Below, in pieces: positions 15,568 through 24,604 of a stretch of 64,000 nucleotides of DNA (its first letter is position 1; every line of letters begins with the position of its first letter). The notes below the pieces were generated by a model. It had not been told where the DNA came from. It worked only from the letters and a program-made list of their open reading frames with translations, and did not search any database. Origin of the DNA: Methanocella sp. PtaU1.Bin125. GTDB lineage: Archaea > Halobacteriota > Methanocellia > Methanocellales > Methanocellaceae. The position numbers and the translations under genes are program-made. The stretch covers positions 1 to 64,000 of the forward strand of contig MVRA01000041.1 of NCBI GenBank assembly GCA_002067315.1, in the 5' to 3' direction.

Positions 15568-15645
15568 GGGATCGTGGGGTAGCCTGGTCCATCCTTTCGC
15601 GTTCGGGACGCGGAAACCTGAGTTCAAATCTCAGCGATCCCACCA
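15568..15645 (+). tRNA. tRNA-Pro (anticodon CGG), CCA encoded
   Basis: The acceptor stem GGGATCG (15568-15574) pairs with CGATCCC (15635-15641), followed by discriminator A and encoded CCA (15643-15645). The anticodon stem TCGCG/CGCGG carries loop TTCGGGA, so the anticodon is CGG and G37 fits a proline tRNA. The T arm is CTGAG-TTCAAAT-CTCAG. The D arm GGG...TCC is present. It sits between rpoN and rpoK. Confidence 0.92.
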
Positions 15646-15840
15646 CCAATCTTTATTCGCAGCGCGACGCCAGTCCGCGTGAGGCGCTGTGTCGTAACCT
15701 CCCGGGGGGATTCCCGGGGAAAATCCAGGGCAGGATTTACAGACCGGATGTTTACGTCTATTGTACGTGCGATAAAAGTCTTTTCACGTATAGTTCACAC
15801 TATCCACAAGACAGTCTAAGCCACGAAGGGGGCATCTTCG

Positions 15841-16077
15841 TTGAAAATTAACGCAACCAGCAAGCCATCAAAAGATCAGTACACTCGTTACGAGCGCGCT
15901 CGCATCGTAGGCGCCAGGGCGCTCCAGATATCCATGGGCGCGCCCGTGCTCGCCAGAGACGTCAAGACCGTGGAGCCGATCGACGTCGCGCTGGCCGAGC
16001 TGGAGCAGGGGCTCATACCTATCACGGTACGCAAGATCAATAAATCCGCCCGGCGCGAGGCCGCCACGTCTACCTGA
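15841..16077 (+). CDS. rpoK: RNA polymerase subunit K (Rpo6)
   Basis: The 78-residue protein is the archaeal Rpb6/omega counterpart, recognised by [20 protein letters not shown] and [20 protein letters not shown]. The reading starts at TTG (15841) after GAAGGGGGC; no ATG is available upstream of the conserved core. In the 195 bases between the tRNA and this gene, only short GC-rich inverted sequences are seen (around 15701-15720). Confidence 0.9.
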   Translation: MKINATSKPSKDQYTRYERARIVGARALQISMGAPVLARDVKTVEPIDVALAELEQGLIPITVRKINKSARREAATST

Positions 16078-16121
16078 TATCGTTATAACGCCCGGGCAGG
16101 ATATCACAGAGGGGAACCACC

Positions 16122-17336
16122 ATGATCATCGACGACATTCTGGCCAGAAAAATCTTCGACAGCCGGGGCAACCCGACGATCGAGGTCGAGGTCTATCTTG
16201 ACGACGGCAGCTACGGCCGTGCCGCGGCGCCGGCCGGCGCATCCACCGGCACCTACGAGGCAGTCGTGATACCGGCGGACGACGCTATCGCCAGGATAGA
16301 GTCCGATATCAGGGACCAGCTTGTCGGCGAGAACGCCGCGGACCAGGAAGAGATCGATGCGGTCCTGCACGAGATCGACGGCACGGACAATTTCGGTAAC
16401 ATCGGGGGCAACACCTCGGTTGCCCTGTCCATGGCCACGGCCTGGGCGGCAGCCGAATCTTTCAGGATGCCGCTCTACCGGTACCTGGGCGGGCAGTATC
16501 CGGCCATGCCGTTCCCGCTGGGCAACGTCATCGGCGGCGGCGCGCATGCGAAAGGGGCTACGGACATCCAGGAGTTCCTGGTGACGCCGGTCGGCGCCCC
16601 GACCATCGACGACGCGGTGCTTGCTAATACGCTTGTCCACAAGCGCGTCAAGAAGATACTGACCGATAAAGGCATCGCCTGCGGGAAGGGCGACGAGGGC
16701 GGCTGGGCGCCGCAGATCAAGGACGCGCTGGCGTTCGAGATCGTGGAACATGCGGTGAACGAGGTCTCGAACGAACTGGAGTTCGAGATACGCTTCGGCC
16801 TGGACGTCGCGGCGTCCGAGCTCTGGGACGGAAGCAAGTACGTCTACAAGGACGCACAGCGCACTCCCGAAGAGCAGGTCGAGTATATCGCAGGCCTGGT
16901 AGACCGGTACAACCTCTACTACGTCGAGGATCCGTTACAGGAAAACGATTTCGAGGGATTCGCGGCGCTGACCGATATGGTGGGAGACCGCTGTATGATC
17001 TGCGGCGACGACCTGTTCGTGACCAACGTGTCCCGCATCAGGAAGGGCATCGAGGAAGTAGCGGCGAACGCCGTACTGATCAAGCCCAACCAGATCGGCA
17101 CGGTCACAGACACGTTCAATGCGATCAGCCTCGCGAAGAACTACGGCTACTCTTGCGTGATGTCCCACCGGAGCGGCGAGACGACCGACTTCACCATCGC
17201 GCACCTCGCGGTCGCCTTCGGCTGCGAGCTGCTGAAGACCGGCGTCGTGGGCGGCGAGCGCATCGCGAAGCTCAACGAGCTGATCCGCATCGGCGAAGAG
17301 ATCGGGAGCGACAGGATCAGGGAAAGTCCCTTGTGA
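16122..17336 (+). CDS. eno: enolase (phosphopyruvate hydratase)
   Basis: The 404-residue protein interconverts 2-phosphoglycerate and phosphoenolpyruvate in glycolysis and gluconeogenesis. Family motifs run in order: [23 protein letters not shown], the metal ligand regions [12 protein letters not shown] and CGDDLFVTN, the catalytic lysine in [13 protein letters not shown], and SHRSGETTD. It is slightly shorter than the usual 410-430 residues because the C-terminus ends early. AGGGGAACC precedes the ATG. Its stop codon lies inside a hairpin. Confidence 0.96.
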   Translation: MIIDDILARKIFDSRGNPTIEVEVYLDDGSYGRAAAPAGASTGTYEAVVIPADDAIARIESDIRDQLVGENAADQEEIDAVLHEIDGTDNFGNIGGNTSVALSMATAWAAAESFRMPLYRYLGGQYPAMPFPLGNVIGGGAHAKGATDIQEFLVTPVGAPTIDDAVLANTLVHKRVKKILTDKGIACGKGDEGGWAPQIKDALAFEIVEHAVNEVSNELEFEIRFGLDVAASELWDGSKYVYKDAQRTPEEQVEYIAGLVDRYNLYYVEDPLQENDFEGFAALTDMVGDRCMICGDDLFVTNVSRIRKGIEEVAANAVLIKPNQIGTVTDTFNAISLAKNYGYSCVMSHRSGETTDFTIAHLAVAFGCELLKTGVVGGERIAKLNELIRIGEEIGSDRIRESPL

Positions 17337-17344
17337 GGGACTTT
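17323..17344 (+). terminator. hairpin spanning the enolase stop codon
   Basis: AAAGTCCCT (17323-17331) and AGGGACTTT (17336-17344) form a nine-pair perfect stem with loop TGTG. The stop TGA (17334-17336) is in the loop and first stem base. No T tract follows, so a role in mRNA end formation or in separating eno from rps2 is inferred. Confidence 0.45.
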
Positions 17345-17432
17345 CGAGCAAGCCCGATACAGGCTTTCCGTTTACGATCATCCCGTGTATAGACACTGAT
17401 AAAATATCGATAAAGACTAAGGAGAGACAAAA

Positions 17433-18059
17433 ATGGCAGAATCTGCTGAAAATGTGAGAGAAATCCGAGATGAGAATTACCAGTCATTGATACCGATGGA
17501 CGAGTACCTTGCTGCAGGCGTACACATCGGTACGCAGCAAAAGACTGAGGACATGAAGAAGTTCATCTATCGCGTCCGGAGCGACGGCCTGTACGTCTTA
17601 GACGTCCAGAGCACCGACGAGCGGATAAGGGCAGCGGCCAAGTTCCTGTCCCGGTACGACCCGGCCAACATCCTCGTGGTCTGCGCCCGGCAGTACGGCC
17701 AGCACCCGGCGGAGATGTTCGCCAAGGCCATCGGCGCGAAGGAGATCGTCGGCCGGTTCATCCCCGGCAGCCTGACCAACCCCGCGTACATGTTCTTCGC
17801 GGAGCCCGACGTCGTGGTCGTCACCGACCCCATCGGCGACATGCAGGCGGTCAACGAGGCCATCAACATCGGCGTCCCGGTCGTCGCGATGTGCGACACC
17901 AACAACATGACGCAGAACATCGACCTCGTGATCCCGACGAACAACAAGGGCCGCAAGGCGCTGGCGCTGATCTACTGGCTGCTGGCCCGCGAGGTCAGCA
18001 AAGAGCGGGGCGACCAGGGCTTCAGCTATACCGTAAATGATTTCGAGTCGGAGATATAA
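17433..18059 (+). CDS. rps2: ribosomal protein S2
   Basis: The 208-residue protein matches archaeal S2 of the small subunit: [39 protein letters not shown] and [16 protein letters not shown] lies before the ATG. It is followed after 12 bases by the Memo-family gene, as in many euryarchaea. Confidence 0.95.
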   Translation: MAESAENVREIRDENYQSLIPMDEYLAAGVHIGTQQKTEDMKKFIYRVRSDGLYVLDVQSTDERIRAAAKFLSRYDPANILVVCARQYGQHPAEMFAKAIGAKEIVGRFIPGSLTNPAYMFFAEPDVVVVTDPIGDMQAVNEAINIGVPVVAMCDTNNMTQNIDLVIPTNNKGRKALALIYWLLAREVSKERGDQGFSYTVNDFESEI

Positions 18060-18071
18060 GCTCAGATCACT

Positions 18072-18860
18072 ATGAGAAGACCGGCTGTCGCGGGGCAGTT
18101 CTACCCGGGCACGGAAGACGCGCTGCGCCGTCTCATCGGCCAGCTAGCGCCGAAGCAGGCGAAGGAGAAGATCAAAGCCTGCGGAGTCGTCGTGCCCCAT
18201 GCGGGCTACGTCTACTCCGGCGCCGTCGCAGCGGACGTCTACGCCTCCATCGAAGGCGCGCAGACGTTCGTCCTGCTCGGGCCCAGCCACTATCTGACGG
18301 GCTCCGCGGTCGCCGTCTCCGGCGAAAGCTGGAGCACGCCCCTCGGCGTGGTCGAGACCGACATTGAGCTGGTCCGGCGGCTGGAGGGCATCGTCGATCA
18401 CGACGAGGCCGCCCACCGCAACGAGCACTCTATCGAGGTCCAGGTGCCTTTTTTACAGTACTTCTTCCGGGACTTCCGGATCGTCCCCATCGCCATCGCC
18501 ATGCAGGACTACGATACTGTAAAGGAGGTCGCCGCCGAGCTCATCAGGGTCCTCGAAGGTTACGATAAGCGTGTCGTCATCGTGGCGTCCAGCGATTTCA
18601 CGCACTACGAGGACGTGGCCGTGGCGAAGAAGAAGGACGCGGCGCTCATCGAAGACATCGAGCGCCTCGACGTGCCGGGCTTCTACGACGACATCTATCG
18701 CCTCGACGCGACGTGCTGCGGCTACGGCCCGATATCGGCCATGATGATGGCCTGCGCGTCACGCGGCGCAAAGCGGGGCCAGCTGCTCCGTTATGCGACC
18801 AGTGGCGACGTGACCGGTGACCGGCAGGTAGTGGGGTACGCGGGTATCGCGGTCGTATAG
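18072..18860 (+). CDS. MEMO1 family protein (AmmeMemoRadiSam system protein B)
   Basis: The 262-residue protein has the family signatures RRPAVAGQFYPG, VVPHAGYVYSG, LGPSHY, NEHSIEVQVPFLQYFF and SSDFTHYE, whose histidines resemble dioxygenase metal ligands. The archaeal family's biochemical role is unsettled, though it is often linked with AMMECR1 and radical SAM partners; neither partner is adjacent here. Conserved placement between rps2 and mevalonate kinase suggests co-expression with isoprenoid synthesis. The mvk start lies four bases after its stop. Confidence 0.9.
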   Translation: MRRPAVAGQFYPGTEDALRRLIGQLAPKQAKEKIKACGVVVPHAGYVYSGAVAADVYASIEGAQTFVLLGPSHYLTGSAVAVSGESWSTPLGVVETDIELVRRLEGIVDHDEAAHRNEHSIEVQVPFLQYFFRDFRIVPIAIAMQDYDTVKEVAAELIRVLEGYDKRVVIVASSDFTHYEDVAVAKKKDAALIEDIERLDVPGFYDDIYRLDATCCGYGPISAMMMACASRGAKRGQLLRYATSGDVTGDRQVVGYAGIAVV

Positions 18861-18863
18861 CCA

Positions 18864-19763
18864 ATGGTCAGGTTTTCAGCCCCCGGTAAGGTCTTTTTGT
18901 TCGGCGAGCATGCGGTCGTCTACGGCAAGAAAGCCGTGGCGTGTGCCATCGACCTGCGCACGACCGTGGAAATCACCCGCAGCGGCAAAGGCATCCACAT
19001 CCAGTCGGCGTTTAAGGACGATCCCGACAAGAACCAGTATATCAAGACGGCGATCAAAAAGTTCCAGGTACGGCACGACGTCAGCGACATCAACATCAAG
19101 GTGACCTCGCAGATACCGGTCGCGTCGGGCCTCGGCTCGTCGGCCGCGGTGACGGTCGCGACGATAGCCGCGCTCAACGAGGAATACCAGGCCGGCATGA
19201 CCCGGGACGAGATCGCGTTCATGGGCTACCAGACCGAGCTCGAAGTGCAGGGCGCGGCCAGCCCGACGGATACGTTCGTGTCGACGATGGGCGGGACCGT
19301 GATCGTGCCGGACAAGCGGAAGCTGCCGCCGATCACCTGCGGCGTCGTCGTCGGCCACACCGGCATCTCGAAGTCTACTTCCCGCATGGTATCCCGGGTG
19401 CGAACGCTGAAAGGCAAATATCCTGAAGTTATCGACGGCATCATGGACTGTATCGGGAATATGTCCGCCCGGGGCGAGGCGCTGGTCCTCAAAAACGACT
19501 ATAAGTCCATCGGCGAGCTGATGAACGTCAACCAGGGGCTGCTGGACGCGATCGGCGTGAACATCCCGGAGCTGTCGCTGCAGATCCACGCGGCGAGGTC
19601 TCACGGGGCCTACGGCGCCAAGATCACCGGCGCCGGCGGCGGAGGCTGCATGGTCGCCATCTGCGATCCGAGCCGGTGCAAAGACATCGCGAACGCGATC
19701 GGGCGGTCTTTCGGGGACAGCTTTATCACGAAACCGACGGCAGAGGGGGTACGGCGGGAATGA
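18864..19763 (+). CDS. mvk: mevalonate kinase
   Basis: The 299-residue GHMP kinase phosphorylates mevalonate on the path to isoprenoid lipid precursors. Visible motifs are GKVFLFGEHAVVYGKKAVA, the ATP loop PVASGLGSSAAVTVA, and KITGAGGGGCMVAI near the C-terminus. Length is typical of archaeal enzymes. Its TGA overlaps the ATG of the downstream kinase (ATGA), indicating translational coupling within the mvk-ipk-fni group. Confidence 0.95.
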   Translation: MVRFSAPGKVFLFGEHAVVYGKKAVACAIDLRTTVEITRSGKGIHIQSAFKDDPDKNQYIKTAIKKFQVRHDVSDINIKVTSQIPVASGLGSSAAVTVATIAALNEEYQAGMTRDEIAFMGYQTELEVQGAASPTDTFVSTMGGTVIVPDKRKLPPITCGVVVGHTGISKSTSRMVSRVRTLKGKYPEVIDGIMDCIGNMSARGEALVLKNDYKSIGELMNVNQGLLDAIGVNIPELSLQIHAARSHGAYGAKITGAGGGGCMVAICDPSRCKDIANAIGRSFGDSFITKPTAEGVRRE

Positions 19764-20593
19764 GCCGCGGTCGAAAGAGTGATGCTCGCACGAACGCCGT
19801 GATCCTCAAGATCGGGGGCAGCGTGCTGACCGACAAAAACCGGGAATCCACTGCCCGGCCCGAACAGATACGCCGTATAGCAGCCGAGATCGGGGCAGCC
19901 AGGGCTTCCCGGCTGGTGCTGGTTCACGGCGCCGGCTCGTTCGGCCACCACCAGGCGAAAGAGTTCGGCCTCAAGGAGGGGCTGAACGGACAGAGCATCA
20001 GGGGCATCATGCCGACCCATAACGCCGTCCGCAGCTTAAGCGATATGATCATCGGCGAACTGTACGCCTGTGGCGTTTATGCGGCTCCCGTGCACCCACT
20101 GTCCTCCTGCACGTTGAAAAACGGCCGGATCGCGCACATCTGCATGGACGTGATCGAGCAGATGCTCGCCTCCGGCATCGTGCCCGTCCTCCACGGGGAC
20201 GTCGCGATGGACACGGCCCGGGGCATCGACGTCCTGTCGGGCGATCAGCTGGTCGTCTACCTGGCGGAAGCGCTCGGCGCGGAGAAGGCGGGCATCGGCA
20301 CGAATGTGGACGGCGTTTATGGGGGCGTCCGGACGGACGTTTCCGGTGAGGGCACAAAGGACTTTAAGGTCATACATGCAATAACCCCATCGAACCTGGG
20401 CGAAGTCAAAGAGTCGCTGTCGGGCTCGGGCGGGGTGGACGTGACGGGCGGCATGTACGGCAAGATCATGGAGCTGGCGGAGCTGGCGAAGGCCGGCATA
20501 CCGTCCTTCGTGTTCAACGCCGAAAAGCCCGGGAACGTGGCCCGATTCCTTCGGGGCGAGCCGATCGAGGGTACTGTCATAAGCGGGGATTGA
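19760..20593 (+). CDS. isopentenyl phosphate kinase
   Basis: The 277-residue protein belongs to the amino acid kinase superfamily: VILKIGGSVLTDKNRES, LVHGAGSFGHHQAKEFGL with the His-Gly signature of the isopentenyl phosphate kinases, HGDVAMD and SGDQLVVYLAEALGAEKAG. It converts isopentenyl phosphate to the diphosphate in the archaeal alternative mevalonate pathway. The start is the ATG of the ATGA overlap with mvk. The gene order with mvk and fni supports the call. Confidence 0.93.
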   Translation: MSRGRKSDARTNAVILKIGGSVLTDKNRESTARPEQIRRIAAEIGAARASRLVLVHGAGSFGHHQAKEFGLKEGLNGQSIRGIMPTHNAVRSLSDMIIGELYACGVYAAPVHPLSSCTLKNGRIAHICMDVIEQMLASGIVPVLHGDVAMDTARGIDVLSGDQLVVYLAEALGAEKAGIGTNVDGVYGGVRTDVSGEGTKDFKVIHAITPSNLGEVKESLSGSGGVDVTGGMYGKIMELAELAKAGIPSFVFNAEKPGNVARFLRGEPIEGTVISGD

Positions 20594-20595
20594 AT

Positions 20596-21669
20596 ATGGT
20601 TACGTCAAAGCGTAAGATCGAACATCTTGACATCTGCGTCAACGAGAAAGTGGAGTCGAGCGGCAACGGCTTCGGCGACGTGGAGTTCGTCCACCGCTGC
20701 CTGCCCGAGGTCGACAAGGCCGGGATATCGGCGAAGACCAGCTTTCTGGGCCACCCGTTCAACGCTCCGATCATGATCGCCTCGATGACCGGCGGGCACC
20801 CCGGCACAAAAGCCGTGAACGCCAGCCTGGCGAAGGCCGCGGAGGCCCTCGGGCTCGGCATCGGCGTCGGCAGCCAGCGGGCCGCCCTCGAGGACAGGAA
20901 GCTCGAGGACTCGTACCGTGTCGTAAGGGACATGGCGCCACATGCGTTCATCTATGGCAACATCGGCGCCCCGCAGCTGTTGAGCTACGACCTCGAGGCC
21001 CTGGAGCGCGCGGTGAAAATGATCGATGCCGACGCGCTGGCTATCCACCTCAACTTCCTGCAGGAAGCTATTCAGCCTGAGGGTGACCTTAACGCGAAAG
21101 GGTGCCTGGCACGTATTGCCGAGGTCGCGTCTGAGCTGTCCGTCCCGGTTATCGTGAAAGAGACCGGCGCCGGGATCAGCCACATGGACGCCTACGCCCT
21201 CCGGAAGGCGGGCGCCGCCGCCCTCGACGTGGGCGGCAAAGGCGGCACCAGCTGGGCCGGCGTGGAAGTGTACCGGGCCCGGATGGAATCGGACAGGATC
21301 GGCGAGCACCTCGGCATGAAGTTCTGGGACTGGGGCATACCCACGGCGGTCAGCGTCGTCGAATCGGACGTCGGGCTGCCCGTCATCGCGACGGGCGGCA
21401 TGCGCGACGGCATCATGATCGCGAAGGCCCTCGCGCTCGGCGCGTCGATGGCGGGCGTCGCGCTGCCCCTCGTGGCCGCGGCCAGAGCCGGCCCCGATAA
21501 AGTAGAGAGCATACTGGAAATGTACATCGAAGAACTGAAAGCTACGATGTTTCTCACAGGCTCACAGTCAATCGAAGATTTAAGGAAGACCCCGGTAGTC
21601 ATCACAGGCAGGACAAGGGAATACCTGGAGGCAAGGGGCTTCAGATGGGCGGCCTATGCTCAGCGATAG
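20596..21669 (+). CDS. fni: type 2 isopentenyl-diphosphate delta-isomerase
   Basis: The 357-residue FMN enzyme interconverts isopentenyl and dimethylallyl diphosphate. Characteristic motifs are SMTGGHPGTKAVN, GVGSQRAALED, GNIGAPQLL, IHLNFLQEAIQPEGD, VKETGAGIS and ATGGMRDG. I prefer the ATG at 20596, since GCGGGGA sits seven bases upstream, over the TTG at 20590 that overlaps the preceding stop. The stop codon falls within the first units of a downstream tandem repeat. Confidence 0.95.
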   Translation: MVTSKRKIEHLDICVNEKVESSGNGFGDVEFVHRCLPEVDKAGISAKTSFLGHPFNAPIMIASMTGGHPGTKAVNASLAKAAEALGLGIGVGSQRAALEDRKLEDSYRVVRDMAPHAFIYGNIGAPQLLSYDLEALERAVKMIDADALAIHLNFLQEAIQPEGDLNAKGCLARIAEVASELSVPVIVKETGAGISHMDAYALRKAGAAALDVGGKGGTSWAGVEVYRARMESDRIGEHLGMKFWDWGIPTAVSVVESDVGLPVIATGGMRDGIMIAKALALGASMAGVALPLVAAARAGPDKVESILEMYIEELKATMFLTGSQSIEDLRKTPVVITGRTREYLEARGFRWAAYAQR

Positions 21670-21802
21670 CGAGCACTTGCTCAGCGATAGCGAGCACTTG
21701 CTCAGCGATAGCGAGCGCTCTTCGTGATAAAGAGCGCTGTCAGCGGTAGCGAGCACCGTCCGGTGATATCGGGCACGGCCCAGTGATAGCGGGCGTGTTC
21801 GG
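21659..21802 (+). repeat. degenerate ~21-base tandem repeat array
   Basis: About seven units of 18-22 bases begin at the 3' end of fni. The first three are almost identical (CTCAGCGATAGCGAGCACTTG) and later ones decay to CAGTGATAGCGGGCGTGTTC. Many units pair internally (GCTC...GAGC). The best hairpin is AGCGCTCTT (21714-21722) with AAGAGCGCT (21730-21738), nine pairs with a seven-base loop. The array lies between fni and the RNase J gene. Confidence 0.75.
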
Positions 21803-21828
21803 CATTCAAACTCAAAGGTGTAATTAAA

Positions 21829-23166
21829 ATGAAAGATATAGGAATAATTGCAGTGGGCGGCTACGAAGAAGTCGGCCGCAACATGACTGCCATCAGAGTA
21901 GGAAAAGATATAGTCGTCCTGGACATGGGCGTTCGCCTTGATCGCATCCAGATCCATGAAGAGACCGAAATGGAGAAGATGCACTCACTGGACCTGATTC
22001 AGATGGGAGCGATTCCCGACGATAAGGTCATGAACAACGTCGACGGCAACGTCGTGGGCATCGTCTGCTCGCACGGCCACCTCGACCACATCGGCGCGGT
22101 GCCCAAGCTGGCGCACCGCTACAAGGCCCCGATTTACGGGACGCCGTTCACGGCCGAGCTGATCAAGCAGGAGATCGAGTCGGAGCGCAAGTTCGACGTC
22201 GCCAACAAGGTCAACGCCATCAAGTGCGGCGAGATCACCGAGCTGTCCAGGAACGTCTCGATCGAGCTCATCCGGGTGCAGCACAGCATCATCGACTGCG
22301 CCTTCGTCGCCGTCCATACGCCCGCGGGCGTCATCCTGTACGCGTGCGACTTCAAGATCGACCGCACCCCTGTCGTCGGCGAATTGCCGGACTTCAAGCG
22401 GCTCAAGCAGATCGGCAAAGAGGGCGTGCTCGCCATGATCACGGAGAGCACCAACGTCAACCGGTCCGGCAAGACCCCGTCGGAAGCCGTGGCCCGCGAC
22501 CTGGTCTGGGACGCGCTGCTCGGCACCGAGGAAACGGAGAGCGGCGTCCTGGTCACGACCTTCTCCTCGCACATCGCCCGGCTCCAGTCGATCATCGAGG
22601 CCGCGGAAAAGATGAACCGCGTCCCCGTGCTACTGGGCAGCAGCATGGAGCGGTACTACGGCACCGCCCTGAAGATGGGCTACGTCCAGAAGCCGGATAA
22701 CCTCCGGATCTTCGGCTACCGGAAATCCGTCAACAAGGAGTTCAAGCGGATGATGGACGACGGCAAGCACAAATACCTGCCGATCGTGACGGGCCACCAG
22801 GGCGAACCAGGTGCGATTCTCGGAAGGATCGCCAGCGGCGAGGTCGACTACAAGCTCGAGTCCGGCGACAAGATCATCTTCTCCGCGAACGTGATCCCCA
22901 ACCAGCTCAACCAGGCCAACCGCTACGCGCTGGAGACCAAGCTGAAGATGCGTGGGGCCCGTATCTACGACAACGTCCACGTGTCGGGCCACGCGTACAA
23001 GGAAGACCACTGGGAGCTGCTCCGCATGGTCAAGCCGGAGCATGTTATTCCGGCCCACGGCACTCTGGAGATGCACAGCGCGTATGCAGAGATGGCAGAG
23101 GACACGGGATACGAGTTCGGGGAGACCGTGCACATCCTGCGGAACGGGCAGGAACTGAGCCTGTAA
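21829..23166 (+). CDS. rnj: archaeal RNase J-type 5'-3' exoribonuclease
   Basis: The 445-residue beta-CASP metallo-beta-lactamase has the metal motif CSHGHLDHIGAVP, the early DMGVRL, YACDFKID, a beta-CASP region and the late VIPAHGTLEMHSAY and VSGHA motifs. Archaeal RNase J degrades RNA from the 5' end. AAAGGTG precedes the ATG. In many methanogens a prenyl diphosphate synthase (idsA) follows this gene; here it is replaced by repeats, a broken copy of this gene's 3' end and an AT-rich island. Confidence 0.93.
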   Translation: MKDIGIIAVGGYEEVGRNMTAIRVGKDIVVLDMGVRLDRIQIHEETEMEKMHSLDLIQMGAIPDDKVMNNVDGNVVGIVCSHGHLDHIGAVPKLAHRYKAPIYGTPFTAELIKQEIESERKFDVANKVNAIKCGEITELSRNVSIELIRVQHSIIDCAFVAVHTPAGVILYACDFKIDRTPVVGELPDFKRLKQIGKEGVLAMITESTNVNRSGKTPSEAVARDLVWDALLGTEETESGVLVTTFSSHIARLQSIIEAAEKMNRVPVLLGSSMERYYGTALKMGYVQKPDNLRIFGYRKSVNKEFKRMMDDGKHKYLPIVTGHQGEPGAILGRIASGEVDYKLESGDKIIFSANVIPNQLNQANRYALETKLKMRGARIYDNVHVSGHAYKEDHWELLRMVKPEHVIPAHGTLEMHSAYAEMAEDTGYEFGETVHILRNGQELSL

Positions 23167-23232
23167 TCTAATCATACAGGCTCTCAATTTTTTTATTCTT
23201 CTACGCTTTTATGATTGGCACACCGGGATATT

Positions 23233-23304
23233 GCCGGTTAATGTCTATAGGCTCTTGCCGGTTAATGTCTATAGGCTCTTGCCGGTTAATGTCTATAGGC
23301 TCTT
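23233..23304 (+). repeat. 24-base perfect tandem repeat, three copies
   Basis: The unit begins GCCGGTTAATGTCTATAGG and ends CTCTT. It occurs three times without change at 23233-23256, 23257-23280 and 23281-23304, followed by a broken fourth start (GCCGTTA). Confidence 0.9.
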
Positions 23305-23407
23305 GCCGTTAGAATACAATGGTTGATAACTGCAAGGCGCGATTTTCATGGTTGCGACGAACGCAGCGAAAATGGCGATCGATTATGTGCAAGCCAGTCT
23401 AACGCGG

Positions 23408-23490
23408 TGGCCACTGCACTCTGGAGATGGGCCGCGAATATGCTGAGATGGCCGAGGAAATGGGAACAAGTTCGGCGAGACCGCCCCACG
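23408..23490 (+). pseudogene. decayed duplicate of the RNase J gene 3' end
   Basis: The sequence aligns with 23055-23136 of the RNase J gene: GGCCACTGCACTCTGGAGATG against GGCCCACGGCACTCTGGAG, then TATGCTGAGATGGCCGAGG against TATGCAGAGATGGCAGAGG, and GTTCGGCGAGACC against GTTCGGGGAGACC. Translation gives TLEMGREYAEMAEEMG in one frame and KFGET in another, so a one-base frameshift is present. Homology fades after 23490. It is a remnant, not a gene. Confidence 0.7.
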
Positions 23491-23794
23491 TGCCGGTCAT
23501 GCATGCGCGCGCGACTGCCGCATGGGCTGAAGCGTATTTCATGATTGGTTTTATGTAATGCGTGTTCCGGTATGGGCCCATTGTCTGCAGACTCATTGCG
23601 ATACATGAATGCCCTGGCGGTATTAATCGCTGTGCGCAAAGCTATGCCCGGGCTATACTGCTAATATAATCTCTATATGGGCGCCGTGTGATATGTTGCA
23701 GCTTTCCCATTTTTTATTTAATTCCGGGAATCAAAGAAAGATTTAAAATATATCAAATAAAAATAACTTTAACAAGTGGGTGAGGTGTGTACGG

Positions 23795-24604
23795 TTGGTC
23801 CGTAAAAGCTTATTTGATCTTGTTACATTATCGGGTGTACGAAGAGATCTCTTATTTTACCTGGATGAGGGCCCGAAAAGCCTGTCGGATATAAAAGAAT
23901 ATTTAAATACTACATCCCCGGAAGTCTCGCCGAGGTTAAAAGAACTTATTGAACGTAATCTTATCCTATTTGAGGGTAAAAAATATCATTTGACGCCTAT
24001 GGGTAAGACAATTATTACAAATTTCCGACCTTTTTTTGAAACAGTAAGTGTTTTTGAACAAGAAAGTGATTTCTGGAATGAACACGATATAACTTCTATT
24101 CCTAATGAACTGCTACTGCGAATTGGTGAAATTAGAAATTACATGTTAATTGAAGATGATATAAATGATATTAATCGTACTAATACTGAAGTAGCTAACC
24201 TTTTCTCTAACTCAAGTAATATTTTTGGAGTTAGTTGTGTATTCGAATCTAATTATCCTCAAATATGTTTAAATGCTGCAAGAACAAATGTGCCAATTTC
24301 TATTGTATTGTCTAAAAATATATTTAATTATGTGCTAGATGCTTATAAAGATGAGATAAAAGAATTTATAAAAAGTCCCAATGCAGAATTTTATGTTTTA
24401 GATGAAAATATAAAAATATCCCATGTAGTTACTGATAATTGTATGTTACTTACAATGTTCTATAAAAATAATAAATTTGATGCACATACGAATCTTGTGA
24501 GTTATGATAAGTCATCAATTAACTGGGGAAAAGACCTTTTTAATTATTACAAATTAAAAGCGACGAAAATAAATGAAATGATAACTCATTCAAAAAAATT
24601 TTAG
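23795..24604 (+). CDS. winged-helix regulator with FilR1-type (DUF1724) domain
   Basis: Read from TTG at 23795, the 269-residue protein has an N-terminal winged helix (residues 1-80: SLFDLVTLSGVRRDLLFYL, then SPEVSPRLKELIERNLI) and a C-terminal FilR1-type domain. This architecture is common among methanogen transcription regulators. It lacks a receiver domain. GGTGAGG lies nine bases before the TTG; a GTG at 23780 would add five residues. The coding sequence is strongly AT-rich, unlike the preceding genes. Its 3' end overlaps the convergent UbiA-family gene by 15 bases. A histidine kinase lies 1 kb away. Confidence 0.8.
   Translation: MVRKSLFDLVTLSGVRRDLLFYLDEGPKSLSDIKEYLNTTSPEVSPRLKELIERNLILFEGKKYHLTPMGKTIITNFRPFFETVSVFEQESDFWNEHDITSIPNELLLRIGEIRNYMLIEDDINDINRTNTEVANLFSNSSNIFGVSCVFESNYPQICLNAARTNVPISIVLSKNIFNYVLDAYKDEIKEFIKSPNAEFYVLDENIKISHVVTDNCMLLTMFYKNNKFDAHTNLVSYDKSSINWGKDLFNYYKLKATKINEMITHSKKF

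Larger units (their letters stand above)
23167..23794. other. 628-base gene-less interval at the left edge of the AT-rich island
   Basis: It holds a three-copy tandem repeat, a decayed fragment of the RNase J 3' end, and then increasingly AT-rich sequence with a probable promoter for the regulator gene near 23740-23765 (AAAATATATCAAATAAAAAT). No intact gene is recognised. Confidence 0.6.

Noticed and set aside
15646-15840. Possible structured RNA between tRNA-Pro and rpoK
   Set aside because: GC-rich inverted pieces are present near 15701-15720, but no known RNA family core (RNase P, SRP, C/D or H/ACA box set) could be found by eye.
21659-21802. Possible CRISPR array
   Set aside because: Units are contiguous and degenerate with no unique spacers, and there are no cas genes in the window.
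22224-22700. Plus-strand second frame within RNase J
   Set aside because: An Arg/His-rich shadow of a conserved gene on the same strand, with no independent start signal.
23233-23304. Possible CRISPR or integration site at the 24-base repeat
   Set aside because: Exact head-to-tail copies with no spacers. No integrase or tRNA is adjacent.
23323-23544. Plus-strand open frame after the tandem repeat
   Set aside because: Its translation is the wrong frame of the decayed RNase J fragment. It has no ribosome site.
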